Part shown: positions 10,131 through 21,665 of the stretch, one piece after another
How positions within the stretch are numbered: the stretch's first letter is position 1
Layout of the letters: every line of letters starts with the position of its first letter
From: Allomyces macrogynus ATCC 38327
Taxonomy: Eukaryota; Blastocladiomycota; Blastocladiomycetes; Blastocladiales; Blastocladiaceae
DNA length: 64,000 nt
NCBI GenBank assembly: GCA_000151295.1
Contig: GG745332.1
Location: 521,760-585,759 of the forward strand
Direction: 5' to 3'
The notes under the pieces: model-generated
What the model was told of the DNA's origin: nothing
The model's database searches: none
Seen by the model: only the letters and a program-made list of their open reading frames with translations
Program-made: the position numbers and the translations under genes

Positions 10131-11601
10131 TCAATCCAACCTGTTGTCGAGCGGACTGTCCTGAGCCGGCTCATCGACGTCCATGCTTGACTCGCCCGTC
10201 TCCAACCAGTCCGCCGCCGCCTCGACCATTCCCTCCTCTCCATGACCCGTCGCGACGTCTCCACACTCCGGCACGCCCTGTCCGCCCTCCCCACCCTCCA
10301 CCCCACCCTCCTCCACCTTCCCTACCGCTCTCGCCGCATCCCGCGACTTGCGCGCAGCCTCAACCAACTCATCAAACTGGACAGCGTACTTCTGCACGTG
10401 CATCTGCAGCGACATCCCCGCCATCCCCGCCGTCTCCTGCGCGTGCATGTCTCTCGCGCGCTCCTCGCTATTCAATTGCCGCCGCAAATCCACCAACGAC
10501 CGGCGCCGCACCGGATCCGCGTCCACGTTTGCGTTATACAAAAGCACCCACGCCTTGTGCCGCGCAATCAACTTGTCGCGCGGCCCGCGCGTTGCGAGCC
10601 CGGCGTTTTGTAACAGAGCACGCACTTTGGTGTCCTTGAGCGTGTGGTAGTGCACGCGCGGTAAGCGGGACATGGGTTCGGCGGATGCGGGGCGCGCGCG
10701 TTTGGTGGGTGGCGGCGCGGGTGCGGTGCGTGGGGGTGTTCGTGGGGAGGCGGTCCCGTCGAGACACGCGTTCACGTGGTGCGTGAGCTTGTCCTTGTGG
10801 ATACGCCTGTGGCAGACAGGGCACGGTTTCGTGGATCGCGACGATGACGACGGGTGGAAGTCCGGGTCGCTGTCGTGGTCGGCGGCCGCGGTGTGTGGGG
10901 ACGGCTCGAACGCGTCGTCGTCGCCGTCGTCATTGTTGTTCGGCGCCTCGTAGTCGTCGTCGGCGTCAATCATGATGACGGGTGTTCGACGGGGGCGTTT
11001 GCGGAGGGACCGGGTGGGAGCGTCGCTGGATGGCGCCGAATCCACGTGCGGAGTGCGGGGTGACGGTGCGTCGGCGGGCTCGGAAGTGGCACGTTGAGCG
11101 CGAGTAACGGACGGGTCCTGCCGCGCGACGGCGAGCATTTTGCTGCGGCAGCTCGTGAATGCGGCGACGAGGTCGTCAATGATGCGGTTGGGTCGCAGGT
11201 CGGCTTCCTTGACGTCCTCACTAAAGGTTGCGCAAGCGCATCAGCAAACGGCCACCGAGAGCGACGAATGCCAGACAGTTACGCACCGGCAGACGGGGCA
11301 CGACGTGTCGCTTGCCGAGATGCGGTGTCGGATACAAAGGGAGCAAAAATTATGCCCGCACTTGATGACCATCAAGGCCGTCTGGTTTGCCGCCCCAAAC
11401 CGTCAGCCATGTTGACGGGACCGCATGTGGAGGACGGCACGCAGGAAATACCGTGAAGAGGTCGCCGCACATCGGACACCGCAACGCCTGGTCGAACGTG
11501 GCCAGGTCGCGGTACTCGAGCGGCCAGTCGGATGGGTCGTCGATGGTTGAGGTCGATATGGCGGCACTGCTCGATCCAAGCCGCAGAAACGGCGAGGCCA
11601 T
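10131..11601 (-). CDS. RAD18: RAD18 E3 ubiquitin ligase, 444 aa, three exons
   Basis: RAD18 works with RAD6 to mono-ubiquitinate PCNA at stalled forks, the switch for translesion synthesis. Exons 11601-11452, 11381-11287 and 11220-10131 join in phases 0 and 2. The RING finger is rebuilt across the joins: LRCPMCGDLF, then IKCGHNFCSLCIRHRI, then SCPVCRED. The segment ADLRPNRIIDDLVAAF follows as in RAD18. The UBZ4 zinc finger is KPCPVCHRRIHKDKLTHHVN (Cys-Cys-His-Cys). The SAP domain is VHYHTLKDTKVRALLQNAGL with DKLIARHKAWVLLYNANVD, and is followed by the RAD6-binding-type helix region. An acidic Asp/Asn patch and an RKRPRR basic motif sit between RING and UBZ. All three signature domains are in the right order, so the call is strong. 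It shares a 311-base divergent promoter with the leucine-rich-repeat gene. Confidence 0.93.
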
Positions 11602-11912
11602 GGTGGAGAGGGCTGGATTGGGTCCGGGCGCTGTTGTGCGGCCAGTCTCGTGCTCGACGGCGGTCGTGAAGCGGTGTTCTGTTAAAATTAGTATTGCTGG
11701 CCTCGTCGTGGGAGCTTGGTGATCAGTGAGAGCAAGTGTTCGAATGACTCCTGAGCGCATCGTGCAGCGTGCTTTTGGCGTTGCGTTGCAACTTGCACGG
11801 CTCTCCACTCTCAGAAATCAAATTTGCACCGGCAAGCCGATCACATCAAATTCAACCCGTGCCGCCTTCAACTTGAATCGCAAGGCTCGCTGCAATCGCA
11901 CCCACTCGAGCC

Positions 11913-14118
11913 ATGGGCAACATTATCGACAAGGAGATTGGCAAGGCCAAGAAGCAGTCGCATGTCGTGCTCGCCAACCTGCACCTCAAGCAGCTGCCCG
12001 CCGCCATTCGCAAGCTGCACAAGCGCTGCGAGGAGCTCGACCTGAGCCACAATGAGCTGTCCGAGTTGACAGATCACATTGGTTCGGATCCGCGATGCAT
12101 TCGGCGCGATGTTCGACCTGTTCCCAAGATCTGACGCTGTTTTGCCGTGATTCCAGTCGCATTGAAGCGCTGCGCGGCCATCGACCTGTCCGACAATGTC
12201 TTCAACAGCTTCCCGCTCGAGCTGTGCCGCATGAATTGGCTCGTCTCGCTCAACATTGGTATGGACAGGCCGTGACCGTTCGTGTTCTCCTGTTTTTTGC
12301 TCGCTTGCAACGGGATCCGGGCGCGTCGGTGGTGATTCGATGCTGGCCCGGTTGCTCATTTCGCGTCGCTCATTGATATGCCGTTTGTAGCTCGGAATCG
12401 GCTCTTCTTCACGCCATTCACGCCGCAAATCGGCATGCTCGTCAACCTGGAGCGGCTCGATCTCGGATCCAACCAGCTCGAGTACGTCGCACCTGACATT
12501 CGCGGTCCGTTGGAGTTTGCGTGGTTGCTCATGTTGATGCCGTTTGAACCAGGGAAATACCAAAGGAGCTCGGCGACTTGGTCAACTTACGCGTGCTGTG
12601 CATGAGCAGCAACGAGTTCAAGGTGCGTGCAATTTACAATTCTCGCCGACAATGGAGCGGCGACGGTCTCTGACGCGTTTACCTGCTGATAGTCGGTTCC
12701 GGGCATCCTGTTCCTGCTTGTCAATCTCCGCGACCTCGACTTGAGCGGCAACAAGATCAAGGCGCTCAGCACCGACGTGTCACGGCTCAAGAATCTCGAG
12801 GTACGGTTCTGCTTGTTTGACCTCACGCGTGCGCTTCCAAGTCCGCTCACCGAGATCGTGCTGTAGATTCTCAACCTGTCCAACAACTGGCTCTCGTCGC
12901 TTCCCGAAAGCATCAGCGCCCTTCAGGCTCTCGAGATGCTCTCCGTGAGCTTGAATCGGCTGCGATCGCTTCCTGTCGGCTGTGCGTACTCTTTTCGCGG
13001 TCTCTTCCCACCAGCAGTGTTGCCGATACGTTTTTGACGCTGCTGACCGGATTCTTTGTAGTGGGGAGTCTGTCGCGGCTCAAGGTCCTCGACGTGCACG
13101 AGAACAAGGACCTGGCCGGGTGGCCCGACACGCTCGAGAGCCTGGCGACGCTCGAGGTCGTCAACATTGCCAACACGAAATTGGACACGCTGCCGCCGTT
13201 CATTGAGCAGTGGACAAACCTGCGCGAGCTCATTATGCGCGACAACACGCAAATGGAGACGCTGCCGAGTACGTGCTGCAGCTGCTTATCCGTGCTCATT
13301 ATCGCCACTCACGCTAATCACGATGAACAGGCAATTTCGGCGCGCTGACGCATCTCGAAAAACTCGAGGCAACCAACTGCTCGCTGCGCATGCTGCCCGA
13401 GTCGTTTGGTTTCGCCAATGCGCTCATGGTCCTTGAGTTGGGCCAGAACCAGCTCTACAGTTCGTCGTTCCCGTCGTCGCTCGTGGAGCTCAAACTGCTC
13501 TCGCGGCTCAACATCAGGTGCACCGCGTTTCTCTTGCTCCGATGCCGGGAACAGGTCATTTGCTGACCCGCACTGCTAGCAACAACCATATCGAGGTCTT
13601 CCCGCCGGAAATCTGCGAGCTCACAGCGCTCATGGAACTCGACGCGAGCAACAACATGATCAAGGAGATACCTGAGGCGATTGGCAACTTGATTATGCTC
13701 GAAAAGTTTACACTGAACCACAACCAGCTCAAGACGTTGCCCGAGACAATGGGGTACGCCTGCGTTTCCGTCTCCTCCACCCAACCACGCCCGCCCTGAC
13801 CAATCTTCTCCTGTCTGCTGTAGCAATCTTCTCCGGCTCACGACGCTCGAGCTGCGGTCAAACCAGCTCGTGTCGCTGCCGCCGACGCTCGGTAACGCGC
13901 AGTTGCTCAGCAAACTCGATTTCTCGCACAATGCCATTTCCGAGATCCCGCCAGAACTGTCGCGGCTCAAGGACCTGACGACGCTCGTCGTGCTCGACAA
14001 CCCGTTCCGCAACCCGCCGCTCAGCGTGGCGCTCGCCGGCTTCCAAGAGTTGATGGTATATTTGGAGCGAGAGCTCGACCAGCGTGAGGGCAAGCGCGCG
14101 GGCAGGGCGGCGCGGTAG
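11913..14118 (+). CDS. Leucine-rich-repeat protein with N-myristoylation signal, about 516 aa, ten exons
   Basis: Ten exons join in consistent phases: 11913-12081, 12157-12258, 12391-12514, 12553-12622, 12693-12800, 12867-12981, 13062-13268, 13331-13517, 13580-13753 and 13824-14118. The product begins MGNIIDKEIGKAKKQSHVVL; Gly2 with Ser/Lys downstream fits N-myristoylation, so it is probably membrane-anchored. From residue 40 nearly everything is 22-24-residue repeats of the L-xx-L-D-L-S-x-N-x-L-xx-L-P type, for example CEELDLSHNELSEL, ILNLSNNWLSSLPESI, LTTLELRSNQLVSLPPTL and LLSKLDFSHNAISEIPPEL. The tail (QELMVYLERELDQREGKRAG) is helical and basic. It resembles plant- and protist-style intracellular Ras-group LRR proteins of the SHOC2 type, a scaffold role by inference. 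Several introns fall within repeats at similar spots. Confidence 0.85.
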
Positions 14119-14554
14119 TTGCGCGGCGCGGTGAAGTAGGACTGGCAGATGGACTGGGTGGCGGCAGGCGTGAAACGGGGACTTGGTTGATGTCGTGTGT
14201 CCAGCAAACAAGGATGGCAGCAGCGTTTTGTGGAGTGGTGCTCTGGAGGTGGTGGGTGGGGTCGAGATCGGCCGCCGCGATCAGGCGCGGCATCACACAC
14301 AAAGCGCGACGCAACGCGACGTGTCGTGCCTTGCTGCGAGGCACCACTCGACGCGCTCCGCTCTTCTCCTCCTGCTCACCACCACCACCGCGACCCACCT
14401 CACCGTGCCGCCGTGCCGCCGTGCGTGTACGCCAGGATCACCTCGCCGCGACCTCAGATCCCGCCGCCACTCCCCGCAACTGCCCGCACTGGACTTGCGA
14501 CGAGCTTGCCCGCCGACACCGCGACGCCCAAGATCACCGATCCCAGCTGAAACC
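14119..14554. other. Intergenic region between the LRR gene and the GH15 gene
   Basis: About 435 bases. The GH15 frame is open back to 14183, but the extra residues are Arg/Ser/Thr-rich with repeated CACCACC-type sequence and look like leader. No separate gene seen. Confidence 0.5.
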
Positions 14555-17500
14555 ATGACCGGCTCGGCGACCGCCCAAGTCGACGCCGATCCCGCCCACG
14601 GCCGTCCCACACAATCCCGTGCCGCAATGCCCGCTGAACCGGCCCGCATCGCTGTCGCGCGACCGGTCCGAGCCCTGCAGGAAGTGCAAGTGAACGACGT
14701 GACCGCGCCAAGCGCCGAGTACTGGCCCGCGCACCTCGACAATGACCCAGACGTGGGACCCGCATCGCCGCAGTGGCACGCGGCGCCCGGCGGCACGGTC
14801 CCGCCGATCCAAGAATCTGACACCCTGCGCGACGCCGGCGCGACGACGCTGGTCGACCTGGCCGAGGGCGAGATTGAGCGCGACGGAGACGTGCGGCTGA
14901 CCTCGGTGCCGTTTCCGGACAGCGACAATTACGCTGACGAGTTGCCGCCAATCGCGGTCGCCGATGATGACGTGCAGAAGGGGCAGCAGGGCGCGGACAA
15001 GGCTGGATCGACGCGGTCCGCGTCGCCGCCGCGCGCACAGCGGTCGTTGGATCGGCCAATGGCCAAGCCCGCGGCTGTCGAGGAACCACCCAAGACCGAG
15101 TCAAAGCCGCACGGCAAGTCACTTTGCGCCGCGCCCATGGTCACGGATCCGCGCAAGTGCGGGTACCTGCCGATTGGTATGTTTGCGGATATTGTTGCCC
15201 TTCGGCCACGACGTGCAAGCTCCTGATTCGTTTCTTCTCGTCGCGCACAGAAAACTACGGCATCATTGGCAATATGCGCACGGCGGCCTTGATCGGCACC
15301 GACGGTACACGCATTTTTGGCTCGACTTCGACGCGTCATTGTCGAGGGGACGTCGACTCACCCCACACTCGCTCGACTCGGTTAGCCTCGATTGATTTTA
15401 TGTGCTTCCCGCGGGTACGGCTTGCTCAACGCGACGAAACGCGACACACCGACGCGTGTCTCATTCGTTCGCGTCGCTATGGTCTACTAGTTCGACAGCC
15501 CGTCCGTCTTCTGCCGGCTGCTCGACCACTGCAAGGGCGGGTACTTCCAAATCGTGCCCAAGCAGCAGTCATCGCGCAAGCAGCAATACCTGCCCAACTC
15601 GAACGTGCTCGTGACACGTTTCCTCGCGGACGAGGGCGCATCGCAAGTGACCGATTTCTTCCACCTGCCCGAAAAGGATCCGATCCCGACCTCCGGCAGC
15701 GCCGCCAACGTCCCCGGTCAACCTACCCCAGACGCGGCAGCCTACAGCGCAGCAAACCACCACACCAACCAAGGCCGCGTCCTGTATCCGTGGGTGATTC
15801 GCATTGTCGAGGCCGTGCGCGGCACCGTCACGTTTGACGCGCTCTGTTTCCCGGCGTTCCGGTACGCGCTCGACGCGCACACGACGCACATTGAGCCCGG
15901 GTGCGACGAGAGCGACGACGAGGACGATGATATTGATGATATTGAGCGCGACCACACGACGGTCGGCAGTCGCGACGAAATCATGTGTGCGTGCACGAGC
16001 AATGCCACGGCCGTCTTCACGTCACCAACACTCACCATGGATTTGCGGCATGTCGTCATGAACTCGTGCTGCGACGACGCGACGGCCATCGCGCCGCTGC
16101 CGCGGATTCGGTGGGAGACCGAGGACCGCGAGGAACTCAAGGGACCGGGAGTCAAGGCCACGTTCACGCTGCACGAAGGGCAGCAGGTCTGGTTTGTGTT
16201 TCGCGAGCGGCCCAAGGTGCACGAGGATGGCGACACCGCGTCGGCCCACGCGAGCGCGGCGGCGGCGGCGTCGGTGGTGCCCGATAGCACGACCCGGCCC
16301 GCATCTCCGGCGCTGGCGGCCCCGGTCGTCACGAAACTATGGTCTGCCCATCCAGCGCCGTGCGACACGAACGGGTCCACAGGCGACCTGGCGGCACACG
16401 CCAACAACCGGGTCACGGGCCCGCTGGGTTGCGGGCTCGATCCGGCCATGAACCGGCCCCTGAGCCCGTTCCCACTCGACACGCACTCGGTGCTGCGCTC
16501 TGACGAGAGCGACTCGGAGAGCCCCAACGGCGCCGTGCACCGGCTGTCCGCGACCGAGTCGTCGACCAGTAGCTCGGGCGGCCGGTCGCGCACGGCCACG
16601 GGCGGGCCAGGCGGCGATGGTACGGCCACGGCGCATTTGTGCGCGTCGTGTGCGAATGGGCCCGCCGTGGCGACGACCGTCAAGGACGTGCGCAGCGTTC
16701 GTGCGCGGACCGAGTCGGCGGGCTCGCTGCGCAAGATCAAGGTCGAGGTCGTGGCTGGGTTCGAGCCGGAGTCCGGGCCCGGAACGTCCGTGACAGGTCC
16801 GGCCTCGCCGCCGCCGCCGTCGTCAGCGCGGTCGTCGCACCATCGTGATCATGCTGACCGGACCCGGATCCGGCAGCAGCGGCGGTTGCGCGACTTGCTC
16901 GACCCGCCGCTCACGGTCGAGCTTTTGCAGATGCTGCTGCGGCACACGCTGCGGTACTGGCACACATGGATCAGTCAGTCGACCTACGCACGTTCATTTG
17001 ATCCAAATCGAATCGGCCGGGTAGGGTGGTTCTAACGTGAACGGTTTGGGCGTAGACGGGTCGGTGGCGCGAGTCGGTTCAGCGCAGCGCGTTCACGCTC
17101 AAGCTCATGACCTACCAGCCGACAGGCGCGTTTTTCTGATCGACTCCACGATGTGTGCCGCGTGGGGTTCTGACTGGACGCGTGCACCCAACTTACGCAG
17201 GCGCCGTGATTGCGGCCCCGACGTTCTCGCTGCCTGAGGAAATTGGCGGCGACCGCAACTGGGACTACCGCTACGTTTGGCTGCGCGACAGCGCGTTCAC
17301 AATCTACGCGTTTATTCGGCTCGGGCTCCTGAGCGAGGCGCGCAACTACATGCGCTTTGTCGAAATGGTGTTCAAGGACGGTGTAAGTTGCGGTTCTCCC
17401 TGATCCCTCTCGCAACGGGAGGCTGCTGATGAGTTTTATGCGGTTATGGTCAATAGGGCCCACCTCGCGTCATGTACACGATCGACGGCGCGACCGAGAT

Positions 17501-18697
17501 GCCAGAGTTGGAGCTGACCCACCTGGACGGCTACCGCGGTACGTTTTCCGATCCACGCTCGCGCCCGAATCACTCGTGTGTAACCTGCATTGCTTGCTTC
17601 GTGAACTAGGCTCGAAGCCAGTCCGCATCGGCAACGCGGCCAGCAACCACCTGCAGCTTGATATCAGCGGCGCGCTGCTCGACGCGATCTACCTGGTATG
17701 GAAGGTGGACAACACGAGCGGGTGGAGAAGGTTGAGAGCGTGTTTCTGATTTATTCCCATGGCTTGCGTTCGTAGATGAACAAGTTCTCGTCGCCGATCG
17801 GGTACGACATGTGGGTGGTGTGCGCCAAGCTCGTCGATTTCGTCGTTGAGAACTGGCAGCAGCCCGACATGAGCATCTGGGAAGTGCGCGGCAAGCCCGT
17901 CAACTTCCTCTACTCCAAGATCATGAGCTGGGTCGCCGTGGACCGCGGCCTGCGGCTCGTCGAGAAGCGCATGTTCCCGTGCCCGCACCGCGACAAATGG
18001 TTCCGCACGCGCGACGAGATTTACCTTGAGGTGGGTCCAATTTGCATTGCATCGACGCGCTGATCCAATTCCCGCTGACGTGCATCGTTCCATCACGTGT
18101 AGATCATGGAAAAGGGTTGGAACCACGAAGGCCGTTTCTTTCAGCAAGCCTACGAGAACGCGGTGCTCGACTCGAGCGTGCTCATCATGCCGCTCGTCTT
18201 CTTCATGTCCCCGACGGACCCGCGGCTGCTGAGCACGATTGCCGGGATTCTGCGCGCGCCCGAGCGCGGCGGGCTCACGGTCAACAATCTCGTGCGCCGG
18301 TACCAGGTGGGCCAAGTCGACGATGGGTTCGAGAGCGACGAGGGCGCCTTCACCATGTGCACGCTCTGGCTCGTCGAGGCCCTGACGCGCGCGGGGCAGT
18401 ACTACCCAAAGTACCTCGCGCGCGCGCTGTACGCGTTTGATCAGACGCTAGCGTACGGGAATCATCTGTTGCTGTTCTCGGAGCAGGTGTCGCCGTCGGG
18501 CGAGCTGGTCGGGAATTTCCCGCAGGCGTTTACCCACGTACGGATTCGATTTCGTGGGTGGTGGAGAAGGGGCTGTTGGGGATCGCGGATGCTGACCACC
18601 TGGCTTTACGCGGCTGGACCGATAGATTGCGCTCATTTCGAGCGCGTTCAACTTGGACCGCGTTCTCGGGCATCGGTCCGTGCCGGACATTGTGTAG
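14555..18697 (+). CDS. Glycoside hydrolase family 15 protein (trehalase/glucoamylase-like), about 1127 aa, eleven exons
   Basis: GH15 enzymes release glucose from alpha-glucosides such as starch ends or trehalose. Exons: 14555-15176, 15251-15304, 15386-15414, 15491-16987, 17056-17125, 17201-17382, 17457-17538, 17610-17695, 17776-18030, 18103-18537 and 18626-18697. All phases agree. The N-terminal domain reads [20 protein letters not shown], then [16 protein letters not shown]. The (alpha/alpha)6 barrel has [36 protein letters not shown] and [13 protein letters not shown]. The catalytic-acid region is [20 protein letters not shown], and the second acidic site lies near [17 protein letters not shown]. 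The first 200 residues are disordered and there is no signal peptide, so it is probably cytosolic. About 200 disordered residues (16,200-16,850) interrupt the N-domain. The introns after 16987 and 17125 begin GC rather than GT. Trehalase versus glucoamylase cannot be settled from sequence. Confidence 0.88.
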
Positions 18698-18899
18698 TCG
18701 CGCGGTGCGTGTGCGGCGCGCAGTAAAGAGGACGTGGCCTGGTGGAACACGCACAGTACCACGAGCCGCAGAAATCGAGACAAAATTGTTTGAACAGTTG
18801 AATACAAGCTTTATCAAATTCTCTCTCCTTGCTGCCCGGCGGGCAACTAAACAAACGCAATGCATTCTCGAGCAGACTTGGGCGCGCTAGTCAGAGCGC

Positions 18900-20000
18900 T
18901 CACCCGTCGTTACCGTGCAATACGATGCGGTCCAGGACCGCAACGAGCGAGCAGCACGCGGCGGCTGGGTTCCCACTGGCCCGAACCAGCCCCGCCCAGT
19001 ACTCGTTCCCACGGAGCCCATTTGCGTCGGACGGGTAAGTGGCCACCAACAAACACTTGCCGCGGTACGGTCCCGGCAACAGGGACGCCGGATTGTCGCG
19101 CGAGAAGCGGATCGCGACGCTGGCGCCGCCGCGCGTTGTCACAGCGTCAGGAACACCATTCGGCTGGTCGATCCATGCCAAATCGATGCACGGGAGCGGG
19201 TCGCATGTGCACGACGAGACTGCTAACGCCGCGAGAGATTCGCCGACGTGCAGAGCCGTTTGCTGCACCTTGTCCACCACCCAGGTGCCAAGCCCGAGCC
19301 CGACGGCCACAGATAAACTGGTGCTTGATACTCGGCGCTGCGAGCAGCACACTCGGCCAGAATCAGGTCAAGCGTCGTGTGCATGCGGCGACGGTACCGC
19401 ATCGCATTTAGCTTTCGTCTTGTTGACCCCATGACGATCTCTTCAACGACATTGGGATCGTAGAACGCGGCCCACTCGGGCTCGAGCGCGCTGCGTGATG
19501 GCACAGCAGCGCCAAGCATGAACTGTGCCTCTGACATGAGCCACCTCGAACCGCGCGCCCACGGCCCCAATAAAGATTCCACTCGCATGTTCCAGACTCA
19601 CCCTTGCGGCCAGAATTATCACGGCTGCCGTTGCTGATGAAGAGCGTGGGCGACGACACGGCCAAGAGTGCCGAAATTGCCATCTCGTCACACATCAGGT
19701 ACTCTCTGAGCGGGAGGGCCGCTGGACGATTATCAGTGGACTTTCAAACGTTATTGCCTTGAAGCCGCGGGTCAAACTCTGGTCGTTCGCATTGACAATC
19801 ACGAGCGGGCAGCACTTGAGGCGCTTGAGAAATGCCTGCCATGTTGCCCATCAGAGTGTTGGTCATGCCAGCGTGGATCGTGTTGCAGCTGGGCAGGATG
19901 ACCGTCGCGCAGTTTCTGGTGCGGCCGTGCGGAGTTCTGCATTTATCTCCCGTTCTCCGCGTTTGAAAGCGATTGTCAATCGCGCCGTGAAGCGACGCGA
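18900..20000 (-). pseudogene. Decayed gene, C-terminal two-thirds (possible DUF4804-type protein)
   Basis: Protein-like sequence runs on the minus strand in three frames that must be switched by indels. From about 19,980: CATVILPSCNTIHAGMTNTL and MGNMAG; a frame change; RLKCCPLVIVNANDQSLTRG; a frame change; PLREYLMCDEMAISALLAVS and SPTLFISNGSRDNSGRK. A plausible intron (GTGAGT...CAG) leads to AQFMLGAAVPSRSALEPEWA and IVMGSTRRKLNAMRYRRRMH, ending APVYL. A final frame change near 19,310 gives VGLGLGTWVVDKVQQTALHV, ending with GNEYWAGLVRASGNPAAACC before the stop at 18900. No intron explains the frame changes, so I call it a pseudogene, unless the assembly has base errors. From memory the pattern resembles the uncharacterised family DUF4804; I could not check this. 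Confidence 0.6.
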
Positions 20001-20169
20001 AAGTGGTTTACACCAACGTGGTCAACAACGCTGACGGCCAGACAATTGACATGGATGCTCCACGTCATGCGCACATTTTTCTGAGTCAGTTCGCCGTCTG
20101 GGTTGCTGTTGCTGGCACAGCTCGGCCGGCTGATGCATCCGACGACGTTCAACCATTGACACTTTGATC

Positions 20170-20847
20170 ATGGCAGCAGCAGTACCTGCAGTATCAGCAG
20201 CGGTTGTGGAGCCGCTGACCGTCTTCATTGTCGTGCGGCGCGACCTCATCAAGGTTGGGCAAAATCATGAGCTCGATCGTAAAACCAACGACCTGATCAA
20301 CACTGCAACTGACGAGGAAACACCAATCATCAATCTGAACTCTTCCATCAATAAATGGTCATGATCGGCTCGGTTCTCCACTCCTTCAAGACCTTGAATT
20401 GGCCAATTGGAAGGTATTTCGTCAACTTGGACACTTCTTGACAACGTTGCCAGGAGGTTGACGCTCTTTCGGCCCTCGTCCATCAGCGTTATCGCTCAAG
20501 GCTGCCATGCCGTTTCCGCAAGCCTCTGGAAACACCGCGACCACGCGGCGACTCAGGAGTACATGAGCGACATGGCGCACATGCACAAGGTCGTGTACGA
20601 GGTAATGCCCGCTCTCTCGCTTGCTCCTCTTCTCGTGAGCGACACAATAGATGCTCACGCCCCCGCAAACCACCAGATCAAGAACGAGTCGCAGCTGGTT
20701 GCGCTCGCGAACCGGCTGACCGAACAGCAAATCGACCACGCGCTGTGGCGCGAGCAGCCCGAGGATATCCTGACGAGCCTCGCAACGCGGCCGTATCGCA
20801 AGTCGGAGGTGGGCGACGCGTTCAAAAAGTGCGGCTTGTTCCGATGA
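20170..20847 (+). CDS. PTRHD1: PTRHD1-type peptidyl-tRNA hydrolase 2 domain protein, 130 aa, four exons
   Basis: Member of the Pth2-fold family; human PTRHD1 is a putative peptidyl-tRNA hydrolase. Exons 20170-20253, 20391-20413 (only 23 nt), 20487-20601 and 20677-20847 join in phases 0, 2 and 0. The product reads LTVFIVVRRDLIKTLNWPIG, then SVIAQGCHAVSASLWKHRDH, YMSDMAHMHKVVYEIKNESQ, LTEQQIDHALWREQPEDILT and ends ATRPYRKSEVGDAFKKCGLFR, which is the PTRHD1 layout from end to end (human about 140 aa). The Q-x-CHA motif and the W-x-EQPE motif are both present. The gene is intact and intron-bearing although it lies between two fragments of a decayed gene on the other strand. Confidence 0.87.
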
Positions 20848-21049
20848 GCCCGTGAAATAGACGGAGAAGGGGAGCGCGGTTGGTCAAAAACAGGGGTCGG
20901 TATTTGGCTATGACAGGAGCGCCGAGAAAAGCAGCTCGCTTGCACGGGCAGACAGATACAACAGGGTGGAGATGAGCGAGAATGCACGCATCAACACGTT
21001 GGTTGCTGTCATGTCTGGTCAGCTTTTCGATGGTCCGTCTGCTCGAGCA

Positions 21050-21480
21050 CGCACCTATGTTTCGGTTCGCCGATGAGCATCCCTCAGTAGGGCAAAGCAC
21101 TCGATGAGCATACCCCATGAAGGCGCAGCCCTCACGCACTCGATATTTACACACGAACTCCAAAATCGCCAAAACGCGCATATTCCAGTAACACGGATAA
21201 CTCTGGTCGACCAAGCCTCCCGCGTAGGTATTGATTCGGAGCACGTCCGTGTCTGCAAGCTAAATAGATTTTGACTCCGTGGTTCGACGCGTCGTACAGG
21301 AACAACAGAAAATTGGTGTCGGACAGGAGCATTGGGGAGAGCAGTGATATTCTGCGCCTCGTGCGGGTCGCGGACAGTCCTGGAGAGCGTGGGAACATCC
21401 AAGGGTGCGGTCCGCCGCTTGCTGGTCGGTGAACCGTCGACGTGACGATATGTGCCCGACCCGGCGGCACATCAGTTGAA
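21050..21480 (-). pseudogene. Decayed gene, N-terminal fragment related to the one at 18.9-20.0 kb
   Basis: The minus strand carries protein-like pieces in shifting frames: PTLSRTVRDPHEAQNITAL near 21,400; LLSDTNFLLFLYDASNHGVK followed by IYL near 21,270; and DTDVLRINTYAGGLVDQSYP, YWNMRVLAILEFVCKYRVRE and CAFMGYAHRVL down to about 21,070. At least two frame changes separate them, one at a short insertion (TTAGCTTGCAGAC) near 21,260. The style and strand match the C-terminal fragment 1 kb downstream, so together they look like one gene broken by indels, with PTRHD1 lying in the gap. The link is inference. Confidence 0.45.
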
Positions 21481-21665
21481 CATGAGCTCGCGATTGAGGA
21501 TACTAGTGCAGGGTGCTCATGCGTGCTCCGCCGATCCACAAGATGCTGATGTGGCCAGCGACAATTGCCCACCAGATTTGCGATTGAAGGCCACTAACCA
21601 GAAAGAACACAACCCAGATAACACGTCCATTTCGCCAGCCAAAAAATAAAAAAATGTTCCCAAAA

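Noticed and set aside
16200..16850. Low-complexity GH15 segment as an unspliced intron
   Set aside because: It is about 650 nt, entirely open in the gene's frame, and lacks a good phase-compatible donor and acceptor pair that would rejoin the flanking domain.
20170..20847. PTRHD1 as a processed retro-copy inserted in the decayed gene
   Set aside because: It keeps three phase-consistent introns, which a retro-copy would lack.
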